Below the pieces are notes generated by a model. That model was given only the letters and a program-made list of their open reading frames with translations. It was not told where the DNA came from and made no database searches. From Saprolegnia diclina VS20 (lineage: Eukaryota > Oomycota > Saprolegniomycetes > Saprolegniales > Saprolegniaceae), in NCBI RefSeq assembly GCF_000281045.1, contig NW_008246082.1, forward strand, positions 727,645 to 786,374: DNA of 58,730 bases. The letters are read 5' to 3'. This document shows positions 11,759 through 22,949 of this stretch, piece after piece. A program made the position numbers and the translations under genes. Position 1 is the stretch's first letter. The number at the start of each line of letters is the position of its first letter.

Positions 11759-12021
11759 CGCAGCGCTCGATGCGCTCTTGGCACTCTTGACAGGTGCTCC
11801 CGCCCTCGAGACAATGACGTTGAACGAGTGCACATGGAGCGATTGCCAATTTGACGTCGTCGCATCGGGCCTCCGCAGCTGCATCAACCGCGGTGTGCGC
11901 GACATGAGCCTCGTATTGTTCCATCTGACGAGCTTTGCACCACTTGCTGCTACTCTTTGCGGCGCGCGTAGCTCGCACGGAGTCCGAATCGAGTTGACGA
12001 CGAGGCAGCAGGCAAGTACGC
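11759..12021 (+). CDS. Fragment of an LRR-type protein, cut by the assembly gap
   Basis: After a plausible acceptor (CTTCTCAG at 11758) the frame reads LDALLALLTGAPALETMTL, then FDVVASGLRSCINRGVRDMSL, and stays open into the gap. It aligns by eye with the C-terminal repeats of the LRR gene at 54020-55606 (ALGALFANVLDLKTLSWRDC, LSNLPLWIRNGVRAIDL), including the shared R-(C/N)-G-VR-(D/A)-(M/I)-(S/D)-L pattern. It is probably a member of the same expanded family. The upstream exons were not found in 11216-11758, which otherwise shows nothing recognisable. Confidence 0.5.
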
Positions 12022-12121
12022 NNNNNNNNNNNNNNNNNNNNNNNNNNNNNNNNNNNNNNNNNNNNNNNNNNNNNNNNNNNNNNNNNNNNNNNNNNNNNNN
12101 NNNNNNNNNNNNNNNNNNNNN
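12022..12121. other. Assembly gap, 100 N
   Basis: A run of exactly 100 N marks a scaffold join of arbitrary length. It interrupts the LRR fragment on its left and the TPR-Hsp70 gene on its right. Confidence 1.
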
Positions 12122-12753
12122 TGGCCGTCCTTCCAGACACCGACGCACGAGTACGTCGTACCGAGATCGATACCGATCACCTCCGAGAAACCACGCTCGG
12201 CGCGGGCAGCACGCTCTTCGCGCTCGGCACGAGCCTTGTTGATCTTGTCCTCGATCTCCATGCGCTTCATCTTGCGCGTGGCGTCGTCCATCTCGACACC
12301 CGAGGCCTCTTCTTGGAGGACCTGGAGGGCAGCCTGGGCCTGCGTCAAGCCGGCAAGGAGCTGTTTGTTGCCCTTGTCGACCGTCAAGCCCTTCGAGTAG
12401 GCCTGGATGGCCTTCTCGTACGACTTGATAAAGTAGTACGCGGCACCGAGACGGGCGTAACCCTTGCCCCACTTGGCGTCGATCTCAATGCACTTGTTGG
12501 CATCGGCCATCGCGGGCGCCGCGTTGCCGTTGCTCAAATAGGCGGCCGAGCGGTTCGAGTAGTACGCGTGGTTGTGGGGCTCGTACGCGATGGCAGTCGT
12601 GAACTCCTTGATGGCCGTGGCGAAGTCCGCAGCCGTGTAGGCAGCGTTACCGCGGTTCTTGGCCTCGGCACCGGCAGCCTTGCGCTCTTCGGTCGAGAGG
12701 GCGGCGTACTGGTCCTTCGTGGCGGTCTTGTTGCGGCGGCGGGGCGGAGCCAT
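12122..12753 (-). CDS. TPR-Hsp70 fusion, 5' part
   Basis: ATG at 12753, open to the gap. About 115 residues form three TPR motifs of the Hop/STI1 type (AKNRGNAAYTAADFATAIKE, YYSNRSAAYLSNGN, YARLGAAYYFIKSYEKAIQA). A charged coiled-coil linker (KINKARAEREERAARAER) follows, and then the start of an Hsp70 ATPase domain, VIGIDLGTTYSCVGVWKDG. Fusing the TPR to Hsp70 would make the co-chaperone contact intramolecular. The missing continuation should be about 95-100 residues followed by the sequence at position 1 of this window, on the opposite strand as scaffolded. The N terminus has a basic stretch (PPRRRNKTATK), so nuclear targeting is possible but unproven. No intron is seen. Confidence 0.92.
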
Positions 12754-12770
12754 GGCGATTTATGACCAAC

Positions 12771-12801
12771 TAAAAAATGACTGGTGCCAGTCATTTTTTT
12801 A
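12771..12801. promoter_or_regulatory. Perfect hairpin in the leader of the TPR-Hsp70 gene
   Basis: The arms AAAAAATGACTGG and CCAGTCATTTTTT are perfect complements around a 2-nt centre, 18-48 bp upstream of the ATG at 12753. It could be a transcription-factor palindrome or form a stem in the 5' UTR. No canonical heat-shock element (alternating GAA/TTC) was noticed nearby. Confidence 0.55.
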
Positions 12802-13848
12802 GTTTGGCCAAGCCCACGAAAAACGAAATCCAAACACTTGTTTTTGTATTGAATATCGTTGGAATGTCGTAACGATGAACTTTGAATTATAATATGTTAC
12901 AAGCCTTGTTAGGCCACCAGGACGATGCAAGGGAGAGACGCAAGGTTCGAGTGATCCTACTAGCGTGTTGCGAGACCGCTTTGAGATCGAGCGACAGACA
13001 AAAGCCGTGTACCGGTAGCGCCAAGCGCCCGATTGCGCAGCGTTTCTGCTAAGGAGCCACACAATGAAGCAGGGTCCACTAGACGCCCATTGGTTGAAAT
13101 TCGCGCCAAGTCCACGGATTGATGCTCGATCTCTCGGCCGCGACGCGCAGAGTGAACGCTTGGGTGGAGGTACGTGTGTGTTGGACGTGTTTCTTAACCA
13201 TGATATGATATGATTACAGACTAAAGACTCCACCTACTAAGACTTACGTACTGGATGTGTGTTGAACGTCGGCGGCCAAAAGCTCTTCAACGTGCTCGAG
13301 TTCATGGTCCGGCAGTACGTCATGCCGTCCGTCGTCGGGATGCGCGCACGAGGTACAGTCGCAGTCGTCGGGCGCGAGCTTGGACAAATGATCTGTGGCT
13401 TGGTTGAGCGCGCGAGGGTGGTGTTCCCATGTGCAGGTAAGACGTAGGGCGATGTGCGTGGCCCGATATGGAAAGCTGGGAGCTGGAAAGCCGCGGTGAG
13501 CGTCGTTCGCGGACACCTCACCTCACCGGCGTCGCGCAGTACCGGTAGTAGAACACGATTTAGAGCTGTGAAGTGGTAATACGCACGGCACCCGCGATCG
13601 GAGCGACGCGAACGCTGCACCATACTGGTAGCTCAAGCCAGGTGCCAGCTGCATTAGCTGCATTGACAGCATGTCCAAGCCGATGAATCGAAGTCCACGA
13701 GCGACTTTCGAGCCGTGCTTGTTGTAGAAACGATGGGTCAGTGCATGGGGTCAGTGAAGCCACCCTTTTTATGATCCCCACGCTCTGATTGGTGAAAAGT
13801 CGGCGGGCGTGTTATTTGGGTCATTTGGCGTTCTCCCTTGCAGCAGCG
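12802..13848. other. Intergenic stretch, no gene supported
   Basis: Open frames exist on both strands. One is a 62-codon plus frame beginning MLNVGGQKLF at 13259 and another is an antisense 128-codon frame at 13237-13623, but neither has recognisable domains. The region may hold the promoter of the gene at 13849. Confidence 0.4.
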
Positions 13849-14708
13849 ATGCCGAAGAAGAAGCGCAAGAAGTGGGACCACAAGGTGCCTCGCCGTGAGC
13901 CGCTCAATCCATGGTGACCTCGAGATGGCTCCCACGTTCGTCGTCCCGCGCAAGGAGCCCTGGCCGGCGATCTATCACGGCAAGGACCTCGCCATGGTCT
14001 TGCGCAACCTGCGCCGCCACGCGTGCAACTACGATGCAGATCGCTTTGACGGGCTCGAGGAGCTTGGCTTCGTCTGGCGAATGCCGCGCGGCAATCACCA
14101 GATTGTCACGTACTGGGCCAACGCAACAACCAAGTGGCTCGTCAATGGCATGCCTCTGACGTCGCTCGTGGCGCAGTTGAAGACGTACCACGAAGAGTCC
14201 CACAACTTGGACATCCCGGCGGCGCTCACCGTCGAGATGCAAGACGGCCATCAGAGCACGTTCCACGTCGCTCTCGCGTACGCGCCGCGATTGCTCCGCG
14301 CTCACTTTTACGAGCTCTCGGTCGCCGACGTGGACGTTCTGCACGGCCTCGGTCTCTTTCCCGAGCTTCCGCAGTGGGCCATTGTCAAGGCTCTATTCTC
14401 GCGCTACAAGGAGCGTCTCCACAGCGACGCGGTGCCGGTCAACTTTGAAGTGCCGGCCACGTGGGAGAACGTGTACCGCGGCATCCGCCTTGGCGAGCTC
14501 GCGTGGTACCTGGTCCTCGTCGCGCACGACCCGCTCCAGCAGCGACCATGGCGATTTCGACGACCCGGCGATGGACCTTGAAGACATCGGCTTGAAGGTC
14601 AACGAACCACTTTACAAGACACAGTGCCATCGGACATTCGTGCCGCGTGTGGACTTTCAGTCTAGCACCGCCCGGATGTCTTTCGAGCATGTTGTTTTGC
14701 CATTCTAA
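13849..14708 (+). CDS. Helicase-associated-type repeat protein with N-terminal nuclear localisation signal
   Basis: ATG 13849 starts MPKKKRKKWDHK, an SV40-like basic NLS. Two short introns (40 nt at 13885-13924 and about 37 nt near 14505) restore a single frame to the TAA at 14706-14708. The protein repeats a unit of the form F-x-VP-xxx-W-xxx-G-xx-L, about 30 residues, then LExLG(F/L): TFVVPRKEPWPAIYHGKDL to LEELGFVWR, and FEVPATWENVYRGIRLGEL to LEDIGLK, with a more degenerate unit between (LDIPAALTVE to LHGLGLF). Oomycete genomes have many proteins of this helicase-associated-like type with unknown function. DNA binding in the nucleus is an inference from the NLS and the family name. The exon join near 14505 is the weakest point. 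Confidence 0.6.
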
Positions 14709-14827
14709 CATTCAACACAAACTTAACACATTTAACATGTAACATCGAATCTCAAGCGAGCACTCGACCCTTTGTCCGATTTTTGCGGATACCAGCATCT
14801 TGTGGCACGACAATCGGGTGCGCACGA

Positions 14828-14861
14828 GTCGTCTGGACACGGCGGGACGTGTCCAGACGAC
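14828..14861. repeat. 13-bp-arm hairpin
   Basis: GTCGTCTGGACAC and GTGTCCAGACGAC are perfect inverted copies separated by 8 nt. It sits between the repeat protein and the Ty3 remnant. It may be a leftover of a transposon end or a cruciform. It is not followed by a T-run, so it is not a simple terminator. Confidence 0.6.
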
Positions 14862-14999
14862 GTTGGCAAGGTTTCGACGTGTCGCAGTGCTGCGACCATG
14901 CGGCCTTGTCGGATAGGACAGCGCTGCAAACCCGCGCGGTCGATCGCGCCATTGGGCTCTGCTGTGGTGCAGCACAAAGAATTATTTGGACTAACAAGA

Positions 15000-17945
15000 A
15001 AGCAACTTCCACTAGAACGTCCTGATCCCGGCAACATTCAAGGCCGCGCCAACAGACCGACGCGGCAGCAAAAACGTCTCCATGGGCGCCGAAGACGGCC
15101 CCGATGCGGCAGTCACTCTCACGCTCGGCCAGATGGACGAGCTCTTGATGAAGCTCGTCGAGAACAATGCACGGCTCGGCCCGGCCACTTGCGCTCGAAA
15201 GGCCACGTGGCCATTGCCGCCCATCGAATTCCGACATTTTAGGCACGTCAAGCCCGAGTCCGTCGCACAGAGCCTCCCGGCGGCGAGTGGACCCGGTCAG
15301 TATAGCAGAGTCAACCCTGACGATTATTATATGCAGATCGTCACCTCGAACGACATCAAGGCGCCGTACCTCGTGTCGACCGACATCGCGAAGATGCGGG
15401 ATTTTTGGCTCGAGAGGCTCCATTATGCAGATGCAGTTATATTTTCATCGAGCAGTTTGGTTGCCAAGCTGCCATTCATTGGCGGGCGCTACGGCATTGC
15501 GTCTTCGACACCACGCTCCTGACGATGCTCCGCCAAACCCTCGAATCGATTCCCGATGACGAGCTTTACTTCAAGGCAGACTGCGAGCGCGTGAAGGCCA
15601 ACATGCCGGATGTCAACGCCCGAGTGCGACGTGAACTCCAATCCGACGAGACGATTCGAAACGGCAAGTCGCGCGCCCTCGTCCTCATTGAGCAGCACTC
15701 CGTATCTGCGACGAGTCGTGTTTCCGCGACTGACCCCAATGTTGAGCCCGAGGCCGCCGCAACCAAATCATCTACGCGGTGCGATCGGAGTACCTCCAAC
15801 CGTATTTGCGCCAAGAGATCAACTTTCGAAGAAGCGTTCCAACCGCTGGCACGACTTTGTCAGCCTCCTCATTGACACGTTTGGTGCGTACACTCGATTG
15901 GACGCCTCAAGAAGCCGGCGGCACCCACCACGGCTATCACCGACAGTGCGATCAGCCGGTGGAACCAAAACCAAGAAGCGATAGAACAAGCACGTTTTGT
16001 TATGCGTACGCACATCACACGCTACGCCGAGGTGTCCAAGCCGACGCAGGATCTATCAAGCCGCTGGTACCAACAAGCAGCTCGCACGCTTTCAGCTCGA
16101 TGATTTCTTCGTCCAAATTGACGCGTTCGCAGCCATGAGCGCGGCGATCGCCTCCGCCACGCATCCCAACCCGGACCAAATCATTTGCGTTTTCGTGGAT
16201 GTGTCGCTCGACTTCATCGGCGGCATTATCGCGCAGGTTTTGCACGACCTTCTCGAGCTCCCCGTCGACCAAGAAGATCACACACCGCTTTTCTTCCACT
16301 CCAAGGCGCTGTGTGCTTCATCTTTGAGAAAGAAGCGCTGGCGATGCTCGGCACCGTACTGAGTGTGCTTCACCTCACGCTACGCACGCCCGAGTTCTGC
16401 CTCTTGGTCGATCACGCCAACTTTATTTACCTCTTCGACCCCAAAAGCCAGGCTCTGTCTCTCCCGCGCCACACGTGCGACAAGGTCCTCCGCTGAGTCA
16501 TCCTCATGGGTTTTCCGTACCAGATCTACCACATTTCGGGCAAAGCGAACGTCAGGGCCGACCTCCTTTCCCGATGGGGTGCTGGTCCGAGCAACCCTAC
16601 CCCGGTATCTTTTTTCGCCCTGCACTCGACGTCTTTCAACAACGGACTTTGTCTGGCCTTCGGTAGCGGAAGTTGCGGACCCCCAAGGGCAATGCTTGAC
16701 ACAAGGCGCCGCGTTGCAGATGACTAAAAGCCCCACCGACGCGCTGTTTTGCGACGACAACCGCAGAGTCTGGATTCCCGTCGCGCCCGACAACAACATC
16801 AAGACGAGGCTCGCGATCCCCACGCACTGCGGCCTCGCAGGCTGTCGTGGTATCGACACGATGCTCCGCGTGCTCCGAGTTTACACGTGGCCAGACCAAG
16901 AAGCCGAGTCACGCGTTTTTGCCAGCAGCGCTTCACAGCCGTGCCCGAAGTTTGCTCCAGGTAAGGTCGTTCCCGTGCCCTAGGTCAGCCAGATCCATGC
17001 CGACAAGCCCAACGAGGTGTTGCACTTTGACTTCCCTCCACGACTGGCGAGGTCTATGTTCAGCGGCTGGGTCCAAGCGACAAGCCGCGGACGACGTCGG
17101 CACGTTCTTTGACGCTCTTTTCCGCTACACGAGCCAGTTCGGCGTCTCTGACGTGGATGTCCGACCAAGGTGCTCATTTCAAGACCCAAGCGGTCAAGAA
17201 GCTGAGCCACGTTTACAGCGCCGACATGCAACGGTACGGTCGAGATTGTCAACCGACACTTCAAAAGGCTCGTCCGGTGCCTGCATTCCGAATAGCAGCT
17301 CCCCAACTCCTCGTGACCCGTGGCAACCGCTGTGGCCATGAAGATCATCAACCACTCGCCTTTTCGTTTCCTCAGCAACCGTTGCCCGATCACCATCGTC
17401 ACCAGCATGCCGCCGCACCTGCCGCTCGACGGTATCTGCAATCCCGCTACGTTGGACGTATCGACGCGGTCGACTACGACACGTTCCTGCACACCCACTA
17501 CGATGAGATCGACGAACTACACCAAGCCCTCTTCGACATGCACCGCAATGTTGCAGCCCACAAGGCCCACGTCCGCGAGCAGAAGCTTCTAGCCCAAGAT
17601 CGTGCGTCCAGGGCAGTCCTCCGCAAGTACGCGATCGGCGGCTTTGATCTCGTGCACACGACCCGCTCGAGCATGCCCAAGGCCTCTTTTTGCTGGACGG
17701 CCCGATGGTGATCAAGGACACAGTTTCCGACTAGGTCTACATTGTAGAAGAAGTACGCTCACAGAAGACACACCGCGTACACGCCGCGCACCTCAAGATC
17801 GACAACAACGCGTCCAAGGTTGCTCTCGTCCAAGTTGCTCGACGCGATCGATTTCTCCAGCATAACCACCGAGGTCGATCACTTCCAAGGTTACCGCATC
17901 AACGAAGTCGGCATCATGGAGCTAAACACGGTCTAGCTCGGCATC
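15000..17945 (+). mobile_element. Degenerate, internally deleted Ty3/gypsy retrotransposon with chromodomain-like tail
   Basis: Pieces appear in element order but in shifting frames. There is a Gag-like stretch (about 15080-15850, for example PDDELYFKADCERVKANMPD). Next comes the RT-connection/RNase H region (ITRYAEVSKPTQDL near 16020, IGGIIAQVLHDLLELPVD near 16220, FEKEALAMLG near 16330, LRTPEFCLLVDHANFIYLF, ISGKANVRADLLSRWG near 16550). An H2C2 integrase zinc finger (THCGLAGCRGIDTMLRVLR) and integrase core debris (VSDQGAHFKTQAVKKLSHVY near 17160) follow. A possible chromodomain end (GIMELNTV, then NSWEPP, near 17920-17965) closes the element. The protease and the RT catalytic core with YXDD are absent between about 15980 and 16020, so there is an internal deletion. 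Multiple stops and frameshifts show it is dead. No matching LTR pair was identified. Confidence 0.85.
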
Positions 17946-18068
17946 TAAGGCAACTCGTGGGAGCCGCCCCCGCAGAACCCGTACCTGCACCCGCTGCCGA
18001 CGCGGTCGACCCCGACTACGACTCTGACGCCGCATCCATCGCCGGGGTAGAAGACGTCGACGCCGACG

Positions 18069-19740
18069 ATGAGGCAGCCGATGCCGACGCGCTGGCGCCC
18101 GAAGCAGAGGCCACTGCACTCGTGGTTGCTGATGCCCAGGAACCCGATCGCCCGAAGACGAAGCAGCCGCCGCGCCGCCCGAGATCGCCCAGCGCTGCCG
18201 CACGTCAAGATCGCCGCCCCAGCGGCAGCACCGATCCTCAACTTTGCGCCGGCCGGCACGCTCGTACACTTCCTCGGCATCTACGTGGGCAACCGCGTTG
18301 ATCCCGCGTACCAAGTGCAGCTTATCTCCGACCGATACGACGTGAGCTTCCAGCACTGGGGCTACCGGGCGCGAACGCTGAAAGGCCGGCGCCTCTTAGC
18401 CTCCTCCGTCATGGTCTCGCTCCTCTGGCACGTCACGGCCGTGGTCGTGATCCCACCCAAGACCGTCACGGCGTGGCAACAGATGCTGACACGCTACGTG
18501 CTGGGCCGCAAGCGCGACCCGACGGAGCCGTACCAATCGCTGCTTCACGCGTCGTGGAACCACCACATCGGGCTCGGTGCCGGGATACCGCACATTGCGT
18601 CGGCCATCCGCACCCAGCGCCTCCTCACGCTCCAACGTCTGATGCTGCCGGAAGAAGTCCGACCGCTTTGGGCGCCGCTGGTCCTCGCACAGTTTGAAGA
18701 GTGCATGGGCCACCTGTACCGTGAGTCGCACCCGTTCGACTTTTTGTGCTACGTGCCGCATTGGGGCACCAAGTGGATCACGACGTCGAAGCTGCACCCG
18801 TTCTGGTTTGACGTCTGGCGCCAGTGGTCCAAGACGGCGTGGGCCAAGCGCGTCGCGGTGCCACCTACATACGACATGGTCACCAACATGCCCGTGTGGC
18901 TCACGACGTATGAGCCCATGGCCATCGACACGATTCGCCACGCCGCCAAGTGTGACAAGCACGCGCAGGGTCGAGCCTGGTGTTTGCACGGTGCCGGCAA
19001 CGGGTTCCGGGCGCTCCGCGACTTTATGACGCCGAGTGGTCACTGGTTCACGTGGACAGAACTCGCAGCGCGCATGCGTCAAGGCAACCCCGCGACGCGC
19101 GTGCATCTCCACCGACAGGGCCGGATCGTCGTATCCGCGGCTCGAGATATCGCGGCCGCCTACAAGCACCTGTGTGTCGTCTACGATCAAGTGCGCCGGC
19201 TTCACGACATTCGCACCGACGTGCTGCTACCCCGCCCGGCAATGACGACGCACCCGTTCCGGAAGCTCGTCAAGGACGTCGTGCAACCCTTCCAGAACTG
19301 GCCCCGACGCGACGTCCGCGACCTGGCCATGCACGCGCCAGCGCCACGCTGTCCGCACCCGCTGCTGTCGACAACGCGCCGGACCGTCGACGACGTCGAG
19401 ACGTACCTCGCCGACCTACGCTACCTGATGCGAGTCGCGGCGCCCGTGCACGCTGACGTCTGGTTCCGCCTCGTGTTGCGGATGCTACCCGTCAACTCGC
19501 GCATGTACTACTTTCAGCACCAAGAGCCCGAAGCCATTCTCTGCCGCCATGGCTGCGGCGTCGTGGAGAGGGTAGTACATGCGTTCTTCAAGTGCCCGTA
19601 CATCCACCCGATCTGGAAGTGGCACGACAAGGCATGGCGCGCTTTTGGCGCGGCCGTCTAGTGGCATCACGTCACGGACCTCGTCCAGTTCTTCGTTCAC
19701 GAGTGGCATGCAGCGCGACGTGACGAGCTGTAGCAACTAT
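18069..19740 (+). mobile_element. 5'-truncated LINE (non-LTR retrotransposon), copy 1
   Basis: An uninterrupted 530-codon frame (18069-19661) encodes the C-terminal half of a LINE ORF2: NFAPAGTLVHFLGIYVG, YRARTLKGRRLLASSVM, GLGAGIPHIASAIRTQRL, then a zf-RVT-like end (LCRHGCGVVERVVHAFFKCP, IWKWHDKAWRAFG). After the stop at 19659 the usual C-terminal helix continues near 19745 (VTVHLIWMRRNTSKFDS). The RT catalytic domain is missing, as expected for 5' truncation during target-primed reverse transcription. The frame is much better preserved than the neighbouring elements, suggesting a younger insertion into the Ty3 remnant. Confidence 0.85.
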
Positions 19741-22700
19741 GGGCCATGCGGTCGCCGTCACGGTTCACTTGATCTGGATGCGGCGCAACACCTCCAAGTT
19801 TGACAGTGTCCGACTCGTACCGGCGCAAGCGCTCCAGGACGTCATCTTTCTGACGATGCAGGCCACGATCCGACGACGGCTCCGCCTGCTCGACGCCACG
19901 TCGCTCCTCCTCGCGCAGCGCGGGTACCGGGTCCTCACCGCCAAGTACCCACTCGACCCAGCTCAAGCCGACGTTTGCGCGATCCAAGTCGAGGCGACAA
20001 ACCTCCTCGACGAGCTGGTCGCCGACCCCGAGTGCAACGAGGGCCCCAAGTGTTGTGAATGGTTGCGCCAAATGAGTCTCACATGCGTCAGGGCCAGTAC
20101 AACCGTCAACGCCACCGCGCTGCAGTTCTCGACGGTCTCCGACACCGCCACGCGGTCTTGAAGGTGGCCGCGCGCTCCGGTCGCGCCACCGAGTTCGAAG
20201 TTTCTGCCGCTGGCGACGCGTACAAGGAAGCCAAGGCTGAGACACTCCAAGCCAACCTCGACAGTGGCTTCGACCGGCACCCAAACCTGAACAAGGTGGC
20301 CTCGTTCTTGTTTCTGCGCAATCCGCCGTCCCTCAAGGTGCCCATCAGGTCGGCCACGCGCGACGGCGTGACGACGTCCAACCCGACGACAGTGAACGAC
20401 ATTTTTACGGCGCACTGGTCGGCGATCATGCGACTCCCGCCGGACGAGCCGCCGCCCGACCCAGTACACCAAGCCAACGTCATCGACTACGCGACGGCCG
20501 CGTTGACGGACGACGAGCGGACGACGCTCGACCGCCCGATCGAAGCAGAGGAACTCTCCTCGGCCATTCGCACGATGCAGAAGAACAAGTCGCCGGGTAC
20601 CGACGGGTGGCCCGCCGCATTCTTCCAAGTCGCCCGGGCACGTTTGCGGCTATTCTGGTCCGGGTCTTCGAGTACCAACGGTCGAAGCGAGGTGTCCTCC
20701 TGGAGCACCAACGTCGCAGCAGCTCGGTCACGTTCTTGTACAAGAAGGGCAACCGGTCGCTCCCTGGCAACTACCGGCCGATCGTGCTGATGCCGATCGA
20801 GGTCAATATTTTGTCCCGAGCATTGGCCCGTCGCCTCTCCTGCTCAAAGTCATGGAAATTATGCAAATTGGGCCCCAATTTCTCGGGTGGGTCAAGCTGC
20901 TGTACAAGGCGCCCGAGGTCCGGCTCCTCCTCAACGGCTCCCTCGGCCCGGCCATCCATCCGACGCGCGGCGTCAGGCAAGGTTGTCCGCTCTCGTGCCT
21001 GCTCTTCGACCTTTACCTCGAGCCACTCGGTGCAATGCTTCGCTCGCGGCCTGAGCTCGGTATCCCCATGCACGATGGTACTCGGATTACGGGCGTCTTC
21101 TTCGCCGACGACTCGATGCTGCTATCGGATTCGCTCCAGTCGGCCGAGCGCCAGCTGGCGGACGTCGTTGGGCCATTCTGCGCTGCGTCCGGCGCTTTGC
21201 TCAACCAAGACAAGTGCGCCACGCTCGTGCTCAATGGCCACGCGCCCGTGCACCGCTCGAGCAACAAACGACGCTCTCCTTATCGGCGACGGGTGCGCCT
21301 GTCCGCTTCCTCGGCGCGTACGTTGGCCACAACCTCGCGCCCGAGTACCAGGAGCAGCTCATCAGCGACAAGTCCATGTCGTCGTTCGCGCAGTGGCAGT
21401 ACCGCGCGCGTACCGTCAAGGGCCGCCGGATGCTGGTATCCGCGATGCTGCTCGGCCTTGTGTGGCACATGACGGCAATCACGCCGATCTCCGACAAGAC
21501 GCTCGCGCGGTGGCAGAAGATGCTCAACCACTACGTGACGGGCAACAATGCGAAACCCGACGACATGTACCGCGCGTCGATCTCACAGGATTGGTTCTTC
21601 GACCGCCGCGCGGGCCTCGGGATCCCGCACATCGCGTCGGCCATACGCAGCCAGCGACTGCGCCTGCTGCAGCGGGTCATGGCTGAGGCCACGACCACGT
21701 CCCCGCCCGCGTGGGTCGTGCTGGTACTCGAGCAGTTTGGTGCGTGTATGAAGACGGCGTATCGCGACATGCACTCGTTTGACTTTCTCAGCTAAGCGCC
21801 CGAGCATGCCTCCTAGTGGCTTGACCTCAAAGCTCTGCACCTGATCTGGAAGAACGTTTGGGTCAAGTGGAAGCCGGTGCCCAAGAAACTCAAGATGCCC
21901 GTCGCGCCCGGCCTCGCGACGGCGCTCAGCACACCGCTCACACCCGACCTTGCAACGACGCTCAACATGCCGATGTGGCTCACTCGACATCCCGAGTTCT
22001 GCCACGGCGACAAGGAGACGGCGCCGGCGTCTCTCGTCTCGCAACGTGCCGAAGCCAGCGACTGGCTGCGCCTCGGCGCTCAAAATGGCTACCGATGTCT
22101 GCGCGACATTATCACCAAGATGGACACGGGCGGCGTCTGGCCCTCGTGGCGTCGCTTCTCTACATGCATGTCGACGACCCACGCCGGGCTTCGCGTTCAG
22201 TACGACGCGGAGATCGACTTGATCGCCGTGCGGCCGGCCGCTTACACGAAAGCCGTCTACGACCACCTCAGCACCGTGTATCGGAACGTGCTTGCACGCA
22301 CGGGTACGCCACTGGATGCTGTGCTCCACGACGTCGCCGTCGATCCGCACCCGTTCCGTGCCAAGGTCAAAAACGCGGTTGTCCCGTTCGAGCGTTTGCC
22401 ACGTCATCTGATCAACCAGATGGCCTACCACGCACCCTCCTCAACGAAGCCGACACCGACGTACAGTGCGCGACGACCGGACCGGACTGCCGCAGCCACC
22501 TACATGGGCCTCCTCCGCCGCTTGCTGCGCTGGTTGAGGCCGTGCACGCCGACGTGTGGTTCCGGGCGACGATGAACATGATGCCGGTCGCTGCTCGGTG
22601 CAACTACCCAGACGCTGCCCCACACCCGATGACGTGCCCGCACGACTATGGTCGTATCGAGACCGTCGGGCACGCGCTCCGACTCTGTCCCAAACAGGCT

Positions 22701-22790
22701 CCGATGTGGGTCGAGCACCAGAAGGCCTGGACCTTCGTCGCCCGACCTAGTTGGGTAAGCTTATCATTTGGCAAGTGCTGTCCGGAAACA
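19741..22790 (+). mobile_element. LINE copy 2, longer but frameshifted
   Basis: Lying directly downstream of copy 1 in the same orientation, this piece includes the reverse transcriptase: ELSSAIRTMQKNKSPGTDGW near 20550, FLYKKGNRSLPGNYRPIVLM near 20735, TRGVRQGCPLSCLLFDLYLE near 20970, and the catalytic box FADDS (YXDD variant) near 21105. After a frame change it aligns with copy 1 (FLGAYVGHNLAPEYQEQL, YRARTVKGRRMLVSAML, RAGLGIPHIASAIRSQRL). It ends in a zinc-knuckle region (TCPHDYGRIETVGHALRLCP near 22640). At least four frame changes or stops make it inactive. The endonuclease domain is not visible. Confidence 0.85.
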
Positions 22791-22949
22791 TTCCGGATAC
22801 AACCAAAAGGCATCTCGACGTCGTCGCCGGTATTCCGACGGTATGTGGCTGCGCTGAGTTCGATGCTACCACCGGAAGCGCTTCGTGCTTGATGTCCTGG
22901 TCCTCCCACGACCTCTGCCTGGAGGCGCATCAACAAGGTACCGCCCGCC

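Noticed and set aside
13259..13447. LNVGGQKLF string reminiscent of the KCTD/BTB T1 motif
   Set aside because: Nothing of the rest of a BTB fold follows and the frame is short.
18396..19205. 269-codon minus-strand frame
   Set aside because: Opposite the intact LINE frame, with Arg/His/Val-rich composition typical of antisense of GC-rich codons.
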